A stretch of DNA of 64,000 nucleotides from Annona cherimola (GCA_030490835.1 CM059972.1:47161452-47225451); one strand, 5' to 3'. Shown: positions 39,832-50,300, counted from the first letter of the stretch. The notes: a model not told the origin generated them from the letters alone. Program-made: numbers and translations.

Positions 39832-40015
39832 ATCTATGAAATTTATTACATTCTAACTTTTTTTTGCACATTATATATTTTGATGCTGATGTATAGCTTT
39901 AGCATGACTGCATGTTTTATAAATGATTGGATTCAGATGCATGGATTAAACAAATGACAGAAATGTTAGTAGAGTATGTATAGTGTTGAATGGATTGCCT
40001 CAGGTGCCCCTAAAT
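39832..40015 (+). other. 3' flank of the left MULE gene
   Basis: AT-rich, non-coding, directly after the TAG. Probably the 3' UTR. Confidence 0.4.
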
Positions 40016-41150
40016 TTTCCATACTTGCGGATGCGGATTATCAAAACCGCATGAGTGTTATACCTTGATAATATATCCAGATTTTTCAGACTTGAAAATC
40101 AGCGTGCGGTTTATGAAAAACGCATGTGAATTATAAAATGGACCGGAGACATATACCACCAGACATGTCTGTTTAAAAAATCGGCATGCGGATTATGAAA
40201 ACCGCATGAGTATTATACCTTGATAATATACCCTGATTTTTCAGACTTGAAAATCAGCGTGCGGTTTATGAAAAATGCATGCGTATTATAAAATAGACCC
40301 AATACATATACCGCCAGATATGTCTGTTTCAAATATCGGCATGCGGATTATGAAAACTGCATAAGTATTATACCTTGATAATATACCCAGATTTTTCAGA
40401 CTTCAAAATCAGCGTGCGGTTGATGAAAAACGCATGCGAATTATAAAATGGACGGGACACATATACCGCCAGATATATCTGTTTCAAAATTCCGCATGCG
40501 GATTATGAAAACCGCATGAGTATTATACCTTGATAATATACCCAGATTTTTCAGACTTCAAAATCAGCGTGCGGTTTATGAAAAACGCATGCGAATTATA
40601 AAATGGACCGGATACATATACCGCCAGATATGTCTGTTTCAAAAATCGGCATGCGGATTATGAAAACCGCATGAGTATTATACCTTGATAACATACCCAG
40701 ATTTTTCAGACTTCAAAATCAGCGTGCGGTTGATGAAAAACGCATGCGAATTATAAAATAGACGGGACACATATACCGCCAGATATGTCTGTTTCAAAAT
40801 TCCGCATGCGGATTATGAAAACCGCATGAGTATTACACCTTGATAACATACCCTGAATTTTCAGACTTCAAAATCAGCGTGCGGTTGATGAAAAACGCAT
40901 GCGAATTATAAAATAGACGGGACACATATACCGCCAGATATGTCTGTTTCAAAATTCCGCATGCGGATTATGAAAACCGCATGAGTATTACACCTTGATA
41001 ACATACCCTGAATTTTCAGACTTCAAAATCAGCGTGCGGTTGATGAAAAACGCATGCGAATTATAAAATAGACGGGACACATATACCGCCAGATATGTCT
41101 GTTTCAAAATTCCGCATGCGGATTATGAAAACCGCATGCGTGTTATATCC
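40016..41150. repeat. 154-bp satellite inside the MULE, about 7 copies
   Basis: Units of about 154 bp (starts near 40024, 40186, 40340, 40494, 40646, 40800, 40955, 41109). Each carries the dyads CCGCATGCGG (or CGGCATGCGG) and CGCATGCGAA, plus GCGTGCGGTT and CCTTGATAA. Homogeneity rises to the right. Located between the 3' ends of the two convergent genes. Confidence 0.9.
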
Positions 41151-41480
41151 TGTATGATATACTTTACATGCACAACACTACATCAACAAACAAAGAGTTT
41201 ATAGAATTAAGTCATCCTTAATCGTTCTACAGAGTCTACTTTTTTACAAAAGTACAGAAATCTACAATAGCAAACACTTATGCAAAGCTGTCCCTTCATG
41301 CTTCTACTATCTTTCGATGTTGCATAAAGCTCGACGATCCTTCTAATAACTATTCCATCTTCGTAATCCTTGTACTTATGCAAAACTGCAGTAGAAAGAT
41401 TAAGTTACGTTAACAGATTTAGCATAATAAGAAATCACATTAAGATGAACATTGAAAAGATAAATACCTTTGTCGTTCAT
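41151..41480 (-). other. 3' flank of the MULE transposase gene
   Basis: Non-coding; downstream of the zinc-knuckle frame on the minus strand. Nothing else seen. Confidence 0.4.
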
Positions 41481-41792
41481 TTAAACAGATGAATCAATAT
41501 CATTTTTATGTAACAATGGACAATTTCGCCTATCATGATCAACCACGATTTTCTTACACCCACGGCATAATCTTCCTGTGCGTTCGGTGGCTTTTTCAAT
41601 AGAAGATTTTAGACGTTGCTTTGATCGCCCCTTCGTTCGCCGTCTATTTGCAAAATCCTGCACTTGAGATGGGGCACTTGATCCATTATCAACTATCACT
41701 GGTTGTAATAGTATATTGCCTTCATCTCTTCCGTTTGTATGATTTCTGCATGGATTACTTTCGGTGACATGATTGCTAGCTTCTGATGTCAT
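41481..41792 (-). CDS. C-terminal zinc-knuckle extension of the MULE transposase
   Basis: A 103-codon frame in the same phase as the transposase, separated from it only by a TAA (41820-41822) and nine sense codons. It has a basic stretch (RRRTKGRSKQRLKSS) and a Cys/His knuckle CRGCKKIVVDHDRRNCPLLH. FAR1-related MULE proteins often end in such a motif. It could be reached by readthrough, be spliced in, or the TAA could be a mutated Gln codon. Confidence 0.55.
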   Translation of the reverse strand: MTSEASNHVTESNPCRNHTNGRDEGNILLQPVIVDNGSSAPSQVQDFANRRRTKGRSKQRLKSSIEKATERTGRLCRGCKKIVVDHDRRNCPLLHKNDIDSSV

Positions 41793-41819
41793 GCCCTGTC
41801 CTGCATATGGTAATGCTAA

Positions 41820-43814
41820 TTATTGCCCATTCGAAGGACTTGCTAGCATTTCGGCTTGCTTCTTTTGACACATAACCTCTATCATGTCATCCAAAGCTGC
41901 ATTTGCAAATTGAAATGCTCCCCAACTTGATGATAATTCATTGAGTATGAAATTGATTTTTGGAAAAATAATGTGCCGACGGACGAGTGGTGAATTAGTT
42001 GCATCACAATTGTCTGTAAAGCTTAACACTCTAATATTCTCCTTTGGACGCTGTGACCACCGATGAAGTACATGTCCCTCAGGCATAGCTACAATGTCAC
42101 GCCAGTGAAACACGGATAATATGTGCCGACAAACAATCCCGCACCAATCAAATAAGCGGCATGAACATGTTGCAAATTTTTCTTGTTCGCACCAGCTGAC
42201 CAATCGCTGATAGTTGGGATCTCCCGATTTGTGTACCTTGTAGATAATACGACCCTCTTCTATGCCGTCTTGCATTGGCTTATAATATCTTGAATCATCC
42301 ATTTCAGCCTGAAACTCATAGAAGATCTCTCTAGTATACATTTTTGCAATTTGTTCCTCGAGCATATATTTGGTTTTCAGCACCGGAGTTCCATAGGTGG
42401 TTTTACAATCAGCATCTTTTTCATCCTCTCTTCTCTTCGTTATTGCACGCTCGTAAGCTTCGACAAACTGGACTAATTTTGTGGTCGACCCAACGAATTG
42501 ATCAAAAAAAGCATTTATGCTTTCAGACCTTTGAGTGGTGCTCATCCCCGCCAAGAAAATACTCCTCGTGTAGGCCGGTATCCACTTCTCTCGAATATTA
42601 TACATTTGTTGTAACCAAGCATGATTTCTCAATTCAAAATTATCCATCAACTTTTCCCAGCCAGCTTCAAACTCTCCAGGAGCTTCTGTATTCTTAATTA
42701 ACCTGAATAAGCTATCCTTAAATTGAGGATAACTTTCATTGGTTGACTGCAATTTCTCAGGAAATTTTCTATATATGTGCCATGAACAGAAAATGTGCTT
42801 TGCAAATGGGAATACCACAGATATAGCCTTTGTAATAGCTGGATCCTGGTCTGTGATGATGGCTTTCGGAGGTATACCACCCATGGCATGAAGCCATGTT
42901 TGAAACAACCACGTGAAATCTTCTTCACTCTCACAAAACAGTAAACCAGCTCCAAGCAATATTGATTGCTTATGATGATTAACCCCCACAAAGGGTCCAA
43001 ATGGCATATCATATTCATTGGTCCGATAAGTTGTGTCAAAGCAAATGACATCATTGAATACTTGATAATCCTTCTTAGATTCTCCGTCAACCCACATACA
43101 TGACATTAGTCGACGTTGCTCATCAACCTTAATATCATAAAAGTAGTCTGATTTGCTAGCGAATTGATTTTCAAAGTACTCCAATAAGGCTGGTGCACCC
43201 CCTCCATATCTTGACATTCGTCTCGATCGTAAGGCATTACGTAAGTCGACTTCCATAAATCCCAACTGATCACGTCCCCCTGCCTCCTCTATCATAAATT
43301 GTAATGATCTTGACACTCCAACACCTGCCTTCTGGAGACCTTCAACTATGTCCAATTGTGATTCTGGCACCTTCCGATGAGATCGCAGGCAACGAGACTT
43401 AACGGGGGTCTCTAATCGATGCGAGTGTTCCTTTTTGAAGCATGTGACCTTCCACATCAAAGTACTTGATAAACGCTTGACAGTTAGTGATGCAAAGCAT
43501 TCACATCTAGTAGTATCTCTTTGTTTGCGTTTTCTTGTAGCTCGCGGATTATTTTGTCGAAGGCCCTGTTTAGAGCACTTCAAAATGCGATATATTATTT
43601 CTCCATCTTTCGATCTTTTGACATCACTTTTTCTTATGCTAAAACCACAACACCTTGCATATGAATTATAAAATGAATATGCTTCTTCTTCGCTGTTGAA
43701 CTCTTGTCCAATAGTTGGGGTTAAGGCATGACATGCTTGAGGGGTAAAAGTTGTCAATGGAGTGAAGGTATGTCCGCTTCCTTTAGATGACATCTCAAAT
43801 TCATTTTGGGCCAT
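41820..43814 (-). CDS. MULE transposase, FAR1/MULE/SWIM type
   Basis: A 664-codon frame from an ATG, catalysing cut-and-paste transposition in the nucleus. Residues about 35-140 are a FAR1-type (WRKY-GCM1 fold) DNA-binding domain (FNSEEEAYSFYNSYARCCGF, a CFASLTVK box and HSHRLETP). Residues about 255-345 are the MULE DDE core: ICFDTTYRTN with Asp260, PFGPFVGVNHH, AIITDQDPAITKAI and HIFCSWHIYRKF. A later Glu (REKWIPAY or RSES) would complete the triad. A SWIM zinc finger (CSCRLFDWCGIVCRHILSVF) is near residue 560. No internal stop, so it may be functional. An acceptor-like TTAATGCAG lies 22 bp upstream of the ATG and pairs with the TIR donor. Confidence 0.92.
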   Translation of the reverse strand: MAQNEFEMSSKGSGHTFTPLTTFTPQACHALTPTIGQEFNSEEEAYSFYNSYARCCGFSIRKSDVKRSKDGEIIYRILKCSKQGLRQNNPRATRKRKQRDTTRCECFASLTVKRLSSTLMWKVTCFKKEHSHRLETPVKSRCLRSHRKVPESQLDIVEGLQKAGVGVSRSLQFMIEEAGGRDQLGFMEVDLRNALRSRRMSRYGGGAPALLEYFENQFASKSDYFYDIKVDEQRRLMSCMWVDGESKKDYQVFNDVICFDTTYRTNEYDMPFGPFVGVNHHKQSILLGAGLLFCESEEDFTWLFQTWLHAMGGIPPKAIITDQDPAITKAISVVFPFAKHIFCSWHIYRKFPEKLQSTNESYPQFKDSLFRLIKNTEAPGEFEAGWEKLMDNFELRNHAWLQQMYNIREKWIPAYTRSIFLAGMSTTQRSESINAFFDQFVGSTTKLVQFVEAYERAITKRREDEKDADCKTTYGTPVLKTKYMLEEQIAKMYTREIFYEFQAEMDDSRYYKPMQDGIEEGRIIYKVHKSGDPNYQRLVSWCEQEKFATCSCRLFDWCGIVCRHILSVFHWRDIVAMPEGHVLHRWSQRPKENIRVLSFTDNCDATNSPLVRRHIIFPKINFILNELSSSWGAFQFANAALDDMIEVMCQKKQAEMLASPSNGQ

Positions 43815-43836
43815 GCTATTTCATGTTCTCATCTCA

Positions 43837-44283
43837 CTGCATTAAAAAATAGAAATATGTCATTTAATGGAAAAAAAGAAAAGTGGGCCAACAACTCTCT
43901 GTTAGAATGTTAGTTGGGATCTCACTGCATTAAAAATGGGCCAACAACTCTCTGTTAGGATGGTCTGATCCGCATGCGGATTATAACTACGCAGCGAAAG
44001 TACCTCCCATCCGCATGCGGATTTTCACGTGAGGTAGATGCGGATGGGAGGTACTTTCACTGCGCAGTTATGATCCGCATGCGGATTCGGACTCCGCATG
44101 CGGATTTTCGCGTGAGGGAGATGCGGCTGGGAGCTAATTTGCTGCACATTCAGAATCCGCATGCGGATTTACGGAGAAGACGAGATAAGAAAAAAATCAA
44201 ATTCCAGTTCGGCTAGCTATCCACCAAAAAACTGAAATTATTTGCATTCATTACTTAATAGCATCAATAAGATTGCAACTCAC
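43837..44283 (-). other. Probable 5' UTR intron of the MULE transposase
   Basis: Minus-strand donor-like AGG|GTGAGT in the right TIR (intron from 44283) and acceptor-like TTTTTTAATGCAG ending at 43837. Prediction from splice-site words only. Confidence 0.4.
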
Positions 44284-44857
44284 CCTCGCCGGAGATGCGA
44301 ATCGCCGGATCTGCTGGTTATGGAGGCTAGAGCTGATGTGGGGATGCCGTCTGCTGCGTGCCACTGGAACCGTGCGAATCTTTAGGAGGGGATGCCGTCT
44401 GCTGTGCGTTGATCGATAGAGCAACTGCTACTGCTGGTCGCCGATGGTGTCGCTGCCTGCTGTTCACCAGACGGACGGGTGCTGCTGCTGGGAGCGGGAG
44501 CTGCTGCTGCCTGCTGCGTGCCGCTGCGTGAGTTAGGGATTTAGGAGGGGATGCCGGGATTTAGGGATTGAGGAGGGACGAGGGTGGGGGGGATGCCGGG
44601 CTTTAGGGATTGAGGATGCCGGGATTCGGGGATTGAGGAGGGACGAGGGACGCCAGAGAAGGCGGGATCTGCTGTTTTCGTGTTTTGCTGCCGAGCGGGA
44701 AAATTTTCACAGCAGATCCGCGTGTATGACCCGCCCAACGCAACGCAACACGCACACCAGCTCTCGACGGACAGGATTCAACCCGCCGAAATCGACGGCC
44801 AGATGAGTCGTCTGCACCGTTGCTTCCATGCATGCAGAATGCACATGAGTATATCCC
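44012..44857 (-). repeat. Right TIR of the MULE
   Basis: Inverted copy of 34479-35302 with few substitutions and small length changes (for example in the CTGCTGCTG-rich part near 44480). It carries the matching donor-like GTGAGT (minus strand, 44283-44278). Confidence 0.9.
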
Positions 44858-44866
44858 ATTATATAT
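44858..44866. repeat. 9-bp target-site duplication of the MULE, right
   Basis: ATTATATAT directly after GAGTATATCCC. Confidence 0.8.
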
Positions 44867-45368
44867 ATATATATCTATATATACATATATATTATTTTAA
44901 AAAAAAACTACTTTTCCCAACGCGGATACTCCCCGACTGGCGGGTTGAATTGACATATGGGTTAAGTATATTTTCTCCTTTAAAAATAAAATAAAAAATA
45001 TATATATTATATATATATCTATATATACATATATATTATTTTCAAAAACTGCTTCTCCCAACGTGGATACTCCCCGACTGGCGGGTTGAATTGACACACA
45101 GGTTAAGTATATTTTCTCTTTAAAAATGAAAATAAATATATGAGTATTTTCTATAAAAATATATCAAAATACACATATATATTGAAAGGCATCCAAAAAT
45201 TAAGATTTTGACTTCTAAGATTATATAAATGCCCCGCGGGCCTTCAAAAATGAATATTTTGCCCCGCGGGCCTTCAAAAATGAATATTTTGCCCCGCGGG
45301 CCTTCAAAAATGAATATTTTGTCCCGCGGGCCTTCAAAAAAATATAAGTATTTGCCCCATGAGCCCCA

Positions 45369-45402
<34 letters not shown>

Positions 45403-46638
45403 TAGACTTTAAAAAAATATATATTATAAAAAAGAATTTTCATATACTTTTGCCTGAGTAGATACTCCACAAACAGTGGGTTAAGTTGATGCGCAGGGCT
45501 AAGTACCTTTCTATTATATATATACAAAAAAGAATATATATATATATATGACCTCTTCGCTCAATCCGAGCTTTAATGTCCGAGCAAGCCCAAAATGGCC
45601 CAAAGCTCTCTGAAAAGCCCAAGATGGCTCAAGACCCTCAAAAAAGCCCGAGATGGCCCAAAACTCTCCAAAAAGCCCAAGATGGCCCAAAACTCTCTAA
45701 AAAGCCCATGATGGCCCAAAACCCTCCGAAAAGCCCAAGATGGCTCAAAAACTCTCCAAAAAGCTGAATGTGGCCCAAAATCTCCAAAAAGCCCAAGATG
45801 GCCCAAACTCTTTTCAACAAGCCCAGTTGAGCCCAAACCTTTTTAATTGGTCAAAAATGACCCAAACATACTTTTTAAATTCGGTTGAATCCATTTCTTG
45901 GTAAAACTACCCAATTGTTCAATCCAGAGGCTGAATGCGGGAGACGCTGGTTTCTTGTACAAGTACAGAAGCTGAAAGCGGGACACGCTGGTCTGTTGTG
46001 TAAATCCAGAAGCTAAGAGCGCACTTAGTTTGCTGTGTAGGGTCACTAGTGTAGCCGACGGGCCCCTCACTAGTTCCCAAACCGAGTCATCGCTGGTCGA
46101 CGGGCTAAGCGTAAACTCACATTTAAGACATGGCGCGTGGCGTCATGTACCTCACATTTAAGACATGGCGCGTGGCGTCATGTACCTCACATTTAAGTCA
46201 TGGCGCGCGGCGTCATGTACTTCATATTTAAGATATGGCGTGTGGCGTCATATACCTCACATTCGAGTCACGGCGCGGGGCGAAGTGTACTCATTTATCT
46301 TTATATTTTTGTTAGATACGATTTTTCGTGCACTTGTAAAGACGTAGAAGGATCTTCTACGCACTTCATTATTATTAAGCATTTTTTTATGGACCATTGT
46401 ATTCAGCTCTTTTAATCAAGGGTTTTCTCGTTAGAGATGTAAAATCAGAATGTGGAACACAATGCAAAATATTTCTGTGATGTACTTTTCGGACTCGGTT
46501 AAAGAATTGGATGCTTTAAAATTTTGTTGGGAAATTAATTAAGCATTTATTCTCAAAGCCGCAGGGAAACAATTTTACATTCAACCAAAAATCAACAGAA
46601 TGAAATGAATTATATTTTTTTCTCACGAGGCCGGAACA
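44867..46638 (+). repeat. Remainder of the giant element's 3' LTR (tandem arrays and U5)
   Basis: Holds array units 3-4 (cores near 44922 and 45063), four CCCGCGGGCCTTC units (45231-45345), an (AT)n run near 45368-45402, the 29-bp minisatellite (45578-45835) and the 35-bp repeat (46115-46290). No gene. Confidence 0.85.
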
Positions 46639-46643
46639 AGCAC
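46639..46643. repeat. Target-site duplication of the giant element, right
   Basis: AGCAC directly after CCGGAACA; matches 14888-14892. Confidence 0.85.
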
Positions 46644-47060
46644 TTGGTTAGCATTCATTCAACTCAGTTCTCATCATTTCAGTTTGAAAGATTGACATAT
46701 GATTGAATTAGAACAATGTACTATGAAATTATTTTGATTCTTTCTCATGCCAATTGCAACTTGCTTTTACACATAGGCCTTAATCTGAATTGCCCATTTT
46801 TCATGAATTCAATTTCAAGTCAACATTTTTCTCAACCTTGCACATTTTCAACATAATGGATTGAACACAAGATAACTTTCAGTAGCAGAAGTTGACATAA
46901 TATGCAATCTACATAAAACATGAAAAACAAACCTACGACTGAGAATTATACACCCCCCAAACTGAAGAGATGCATTGTCCTCAATGCATGATGACCTAAG
47001 ATGACCTAATAAAAAAAAGTAAAATAAAATAAAAAAAATAGAAAGGATCGGGACTCCCTC
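46644..47060 (-). other. Athila 3' non-coding region, proximal part
   Basis: AT-rich, between the env-like ORF and the giant insertion. It contains a purine tract AGTTTGGGGGGTGTA on the minus strand (46945-46959) resembling the terminal polypurine tract at 14177-14189. Confidence 0.5.
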
Positions 47061-48264
47061 ATAAATCGGACTTGATGGCGTCCTCATCCTCGCTCTCGCT
47101 GCGATGTTGCTGGGATGACTGCCCGAAGTAAGCTCTGAACTCCGGGGGCGTCGACGGGAAGGGTGGAAAAGTCGATGAATCGATATGGCGCTCCTCCATC
47201 AACCGTCTGAAGTGGGCCTCCATTGCCCGGTTGGACTGCTATAAAAACCTGGCATGAACCGCCATGAGGTTTTCCAAGTTGGTCAGTCGCTCGCTAGTAG
47301 TCAGCGGTTGAGAGGAGTGTCCCGCTGATGGTGCTGCCGTAGGGTAAGTCATGGCGGTGCAGACTCGTGGTTGGGTGCAATAGGAGAGGTCGTCGATAAT
47401 TGCCTGGTAATTCAGGACTTCCTCTATCGCTTCCCATCTGACTCCCACCCGCTTGCAGAGCCCAATGATGAAGGATGGAAAGTAATAGCTACCTCAGGGA
47501 TCTGTCGCACTGGCGCAGATCTAGTGGTAGATCAGTCTTCCCACATCGATCGTCATCCCGCTGTATATGGCATGCAGCAGGAGTGCCCTATCCATCGTGA
47601 CCTCGCTAACATGAGTTGATGGCATCATCCTGGCTGAGACAAAGTGGAAGAACATCCTCCCGTCATACATCATATCGCTGCACTTGAAGGACGTGAGCTG
47701 TCATCCCGTTGACTTCCATGTCGGAGGCCTTTCACAGAGATGCCTTGTGATGGAGTTGGCGTCTCTGTCTTCTCCCTCCAAAAAGGCCTCGTACTGGTCT
47801 GGGCAATCAAAAGTGGGCATCCTGTAAAAAGTGTTGATCGCATCGGGGTGGAATGGAACGATCTTTCCTCGAACTTTGATCCTACCCTGCTCGTGTTCCA
47901 CCGCATTGGCGTAGAATTCTTTGACCACTAGGACGACCGCAGGCTGTGGCTGTGACAAGAATTTCTGCCAACCTCGGGCATTCAGGGCGTTGATGAAGTT
48001 GTCGGAGAATGACTCTATCTTTATGCCCCATTCTGGAATTAAGTAATGCTTCTGCAACGAGTCCGTATACCGCTTGAAGGCTTGACCGGATACAAAATGG
48101 TTGGCGTCAAATTCAATTGGATCCTGTGTCTTCTTCCGCTTGGCAGAGGAGGAGGAAGTCATGTCTCCAATATAGATCAAGTAATCGCCCAAAATACAGT
48201 CCACAGCCAAATCACACAAGTAAACCCCCAGAAACTGCACACCGAACTTCAATCCGCCGTCCAA
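47060..48264 (-). pseudogene. Athila env-like ORF, degenerate
   Basis: The best-preserved part is 47701-48264 on the minus strand: SSSAKRKKTQDPIEFDANHF, then KEFYANAVEHEQGRIKVRGK and DAINTFYRMP. This is the putative plant transposon protein domain found downstream of pol in Athila-type elements, the position of an envelope gene in retroviruses. The decayed continuation (47664-47239) has QPLTTSERLTNLENLMAVHA and an acidic SESEDEDAIKSDL end. Stops at several points and at least one phase change make it non-functional. No signal peptide or transmembrane segment is evident, so calling it an envelope gene is positional only. Confidence 0.65.
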
Positions 48265-49136
48265 CCACCCTCAATATCCAATCCAAATGCCAATTCTCCA
48301 ACCAACCAACACCAAACAACTTGCAAAGCACTTAAAATTCACTTAAGAATAAGAAATTTTTGCCTCAGGAGCTTGTCAACTTGAATTCTGAAAATTAGCA
48401 ACATTCCGAACGGGTGCCATGGCGCGGTGTGGTGGCGCCTAGGCGTCGTTGTGCTGCCTTCGAAAACCGGCGCCGGTCGGAAGAAAAAATTGAGATGGGG
48501 TTTGAAATGGAGCCCAAAAGGAGAGGAAAATGATGGGAAAATGTTTAGGGATGGGGCTTAGGATTTGATGATGAAAAACTCAATTTTTGGGTAGATTTGT
48601 GTCAATCTAAGGAAAGGGGAAAAGTGAAAATGGAATGAAAAATGGAAAGGATGGAATGGAGAGGTGATTGCTTGATGAAATGGAGCTGGATTGGAGTTGA
48701 AATGGCTTGGAATCAAGGGGAGAATGGTTGGAAATGAAAAGCGGAGAGAAGAGGCGGCGCCGGGGCTTGGGTTAGGGTTTAGAACCCTAACCCGAGCCTT
48801 ATAAGGCCGTCTGGGTCACGCTGTCCATGACCCGGCGCCGGGGCGCCATATAGCAGCGCCTAGGCGCCAGTTCATCGCTCCGTGTTCTTTGGGATCTTCA
48901 TCACAACGTCGGAGCGCCCTGATGTGGCACCTAGGTGCCGATGTTCTTCTGTATTTTTTTTGAAATTTTGCTCTCAGCTGCTTCCTAGCATGATCTTTAT
49001 GAAATTGAGCTCGAAGTCATTCTCCTACATCAAAAATAAAAACAAAAACAAAAGAAAAAATAAAAATGAAAATGAGTAATGGGTTGCCTCCCATTTAGCG
49101 CTAAGTTTAACATCCTCAGCCCGACGTTCTCGCTGT
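48265..49136 (-). promoter_or_regulatory. Spacer upstream of the Athila env-like ORF, possible internal promoter
   Basis: Non-coding. On the minus strand it holds GGCGCCTAGGCGCC-type palindromes (48926-48939, 48856-48868, 48433-48448), a palindromic GCCTTATAAGGC (48796-48807) containing TTATAA, and a 25-bp perfect dyad with telo-box words AAACCCTAA (48769-48793), about 500 bp upstream of the ORF. The solo LTR at 54960 has the same palindromes upstream of its TATA-like box. Confidence 0.45.
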
Positions 49137-50288
49137 TCAATTTTCTTTTAGTTCAACCACCTCCTTGCAACGCTGCTGATCATCTCCCATATAATGCTTT
49201 AGATGTTGCCCATTCACGACAAAACTGTTGCTGGATGCCTCGTTGGATATCTCCACTACTCCGTGCTTAGTCTCCTTTATCACCATGAATGGTCTCGACC
49301 ATCTGGATTTGAATTTTCTTAGAAACAATTTCAATCTTGAATTGAAAAGTAGGATTCTCTGACCTGGCTCGAATCTCTGTGGTAAAATCTTTTTGTCATG
49401 CCATTTCTTCACCTTTTCTTTATAGATCTTGGCATTTTCATAGGCTTGCATTCAGAATTTGTCCAACTCATTGAGTTGCAGCAATCGACACTCCCCTGCT
49501 TGTTGCATGTCCAGGTTTAGTTTTTTAATCCCCCAATAAGCATTGTGTTCCAACTCCAGCGGCAGATGGCAGACTTTTCCATAAACTAGTTAGTAAGGAG
49601 ACATTCCAAACTGGGTTTTATAGGTAGTTCGATATGCCCATAGTGCGTCGTCCAGCTTGATAGACCAGTCTTTACGAGATGACCCAATTATTTTCTCCAG
49701 AATTTGCTTTAATTCTCTGTTGGCCAACTCGACTTGTCCATTGGCTTGTGGATGATAAGTTGTCGTCATCCTGTGGCGTACTCCATATTTGTGCAAAATT
49801 TCTATGAACTGCCGGTTGCAGAAATGAGAGCCTCCATCACTAATGATCACCGGGGCGTGCCGAAACGCGTAAAAATATTCATCTTGATGAATTTGAGAAC
49901 CCCACTTGAGTGGGAATCACTTCTACCCATTTGGAAACATAATCCACAGGCACTAGAATATACTAGTTTCCAAAAGAAGGGATGAATGGACCCATGAAGT
50001 TGATACCCCAAACATCGAATATTTCCACTTCAATGACATTAGTGAGAGACATTTCATGTCTTTTGGAAATATTACCAGTCCGCTGGCATTGATCGCATCT
50101 TTTGACATAAAAATGGGTGTCCTTGAACAATGTTGGCCAGTAAAATCCCGATTGAAGTATTTTTGCCGCAGTTTTATCTCCTTAGAAGTGCCCCCATACG
50201 AAGATGAATGGCAGCTTTGCAATATCGATTGCTGTTCATATTCTGGAATACATCTCCAATATAAGTGATTTGGGCATTGCTTGAACAA
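49137..50288 (-). pseudogene. Athila integrase, broken
   Basis: Fragments on the minus strand. The zinc region and first Asp are in 49953-50288 with phase changes (CHSSSYGG region). The core has MIISDGGSHFCNRQF (Asp) and YHPQANGQVELANREL (Glu) in 49590-49850, and the C-terminal domain is 49137-49451 (RFEPGQRILLFNSRLKLF and KSRWSRPFMV). Stops and frameshifts separate the parts. Confidence 0.8.
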
Positions 50289-50300
50289 GTATGGATCATC

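Larger units (their letters stand above)
34479..44857. mobile_element. Two-gene Mutator-like element (MuDR-like layout)
   Basis: 10,379 bp bounded by GGGATATACTC...GAGTATATCCC and a perfect 9-bp target duplication ATTATATAT (34470-34478 and 44858-44866). The TIRs are long (about 0.82-0.85 kb) and very similar. Two convergent genes start just inside the TIRs: a left gene on plus (37604-39831) and the transposase on minus (43814-41481). A 154-bp satellite lies between their 3' ends. The high TIR similarity and complete termini point to a fairly recent insertion, after the host LTR had formed. Confidence 0.92.
14893..46638 (+). mobile_element. Giant Tat/Ogre-type Ty3 retrotransposon with ~5-kb LTRs
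   Basis: Starts TGAAGAGATA and ends CCGGAACA, flanked by the 5-bp duplication AGCAC (14888-14892 and 46639-46643). The same termini bound two internal boundaries: 19883 (LTR end, followed by a primer site) and 31292 (LTR start, preceded by a purine tract). Length is 31.7 kb with the MULE, about 21.4 kb without it. Contents: 5' LTR 14893-19883, an unknown ORF, gag, gag-like repeats, protease, RT, two RNase H domains, integrase, an AGO4-clade insert, 3' LTR. A second, archaeal-type RNase H, the gag type and the size fit the Tat/Ogre lineage. Hand count over about 650 bp of the two LTRs gives about 17 differences, roughly 2.6 percent. Confidence 0.9.
31292..46638 (+). repeat. 3' LTR of the giant element, interrupted by a MULE
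   Basis: Same parts and order as 14893-19883. Removing the MULE and its duplicated 9 bp leaves about 4959 bp, close to the 4991 bp of the 5' LTR. The MULE entered the ~140-bp tandem array between its second and third units (cores near 34242, 34382 | 44922, 45063). Confidence 0.9.

Noticed and set aside
40016..41150. CRISPR-like array
   Set aside because: Units are 154 bp with no short repeat/unique spacer pattern, in a plant transposon; it is a satellite.
47239..47448. Separate small gene of 69 codons
   Set aside because: It is the decayed C-terminal part of the Athila env-like ORF, not an independent gene.
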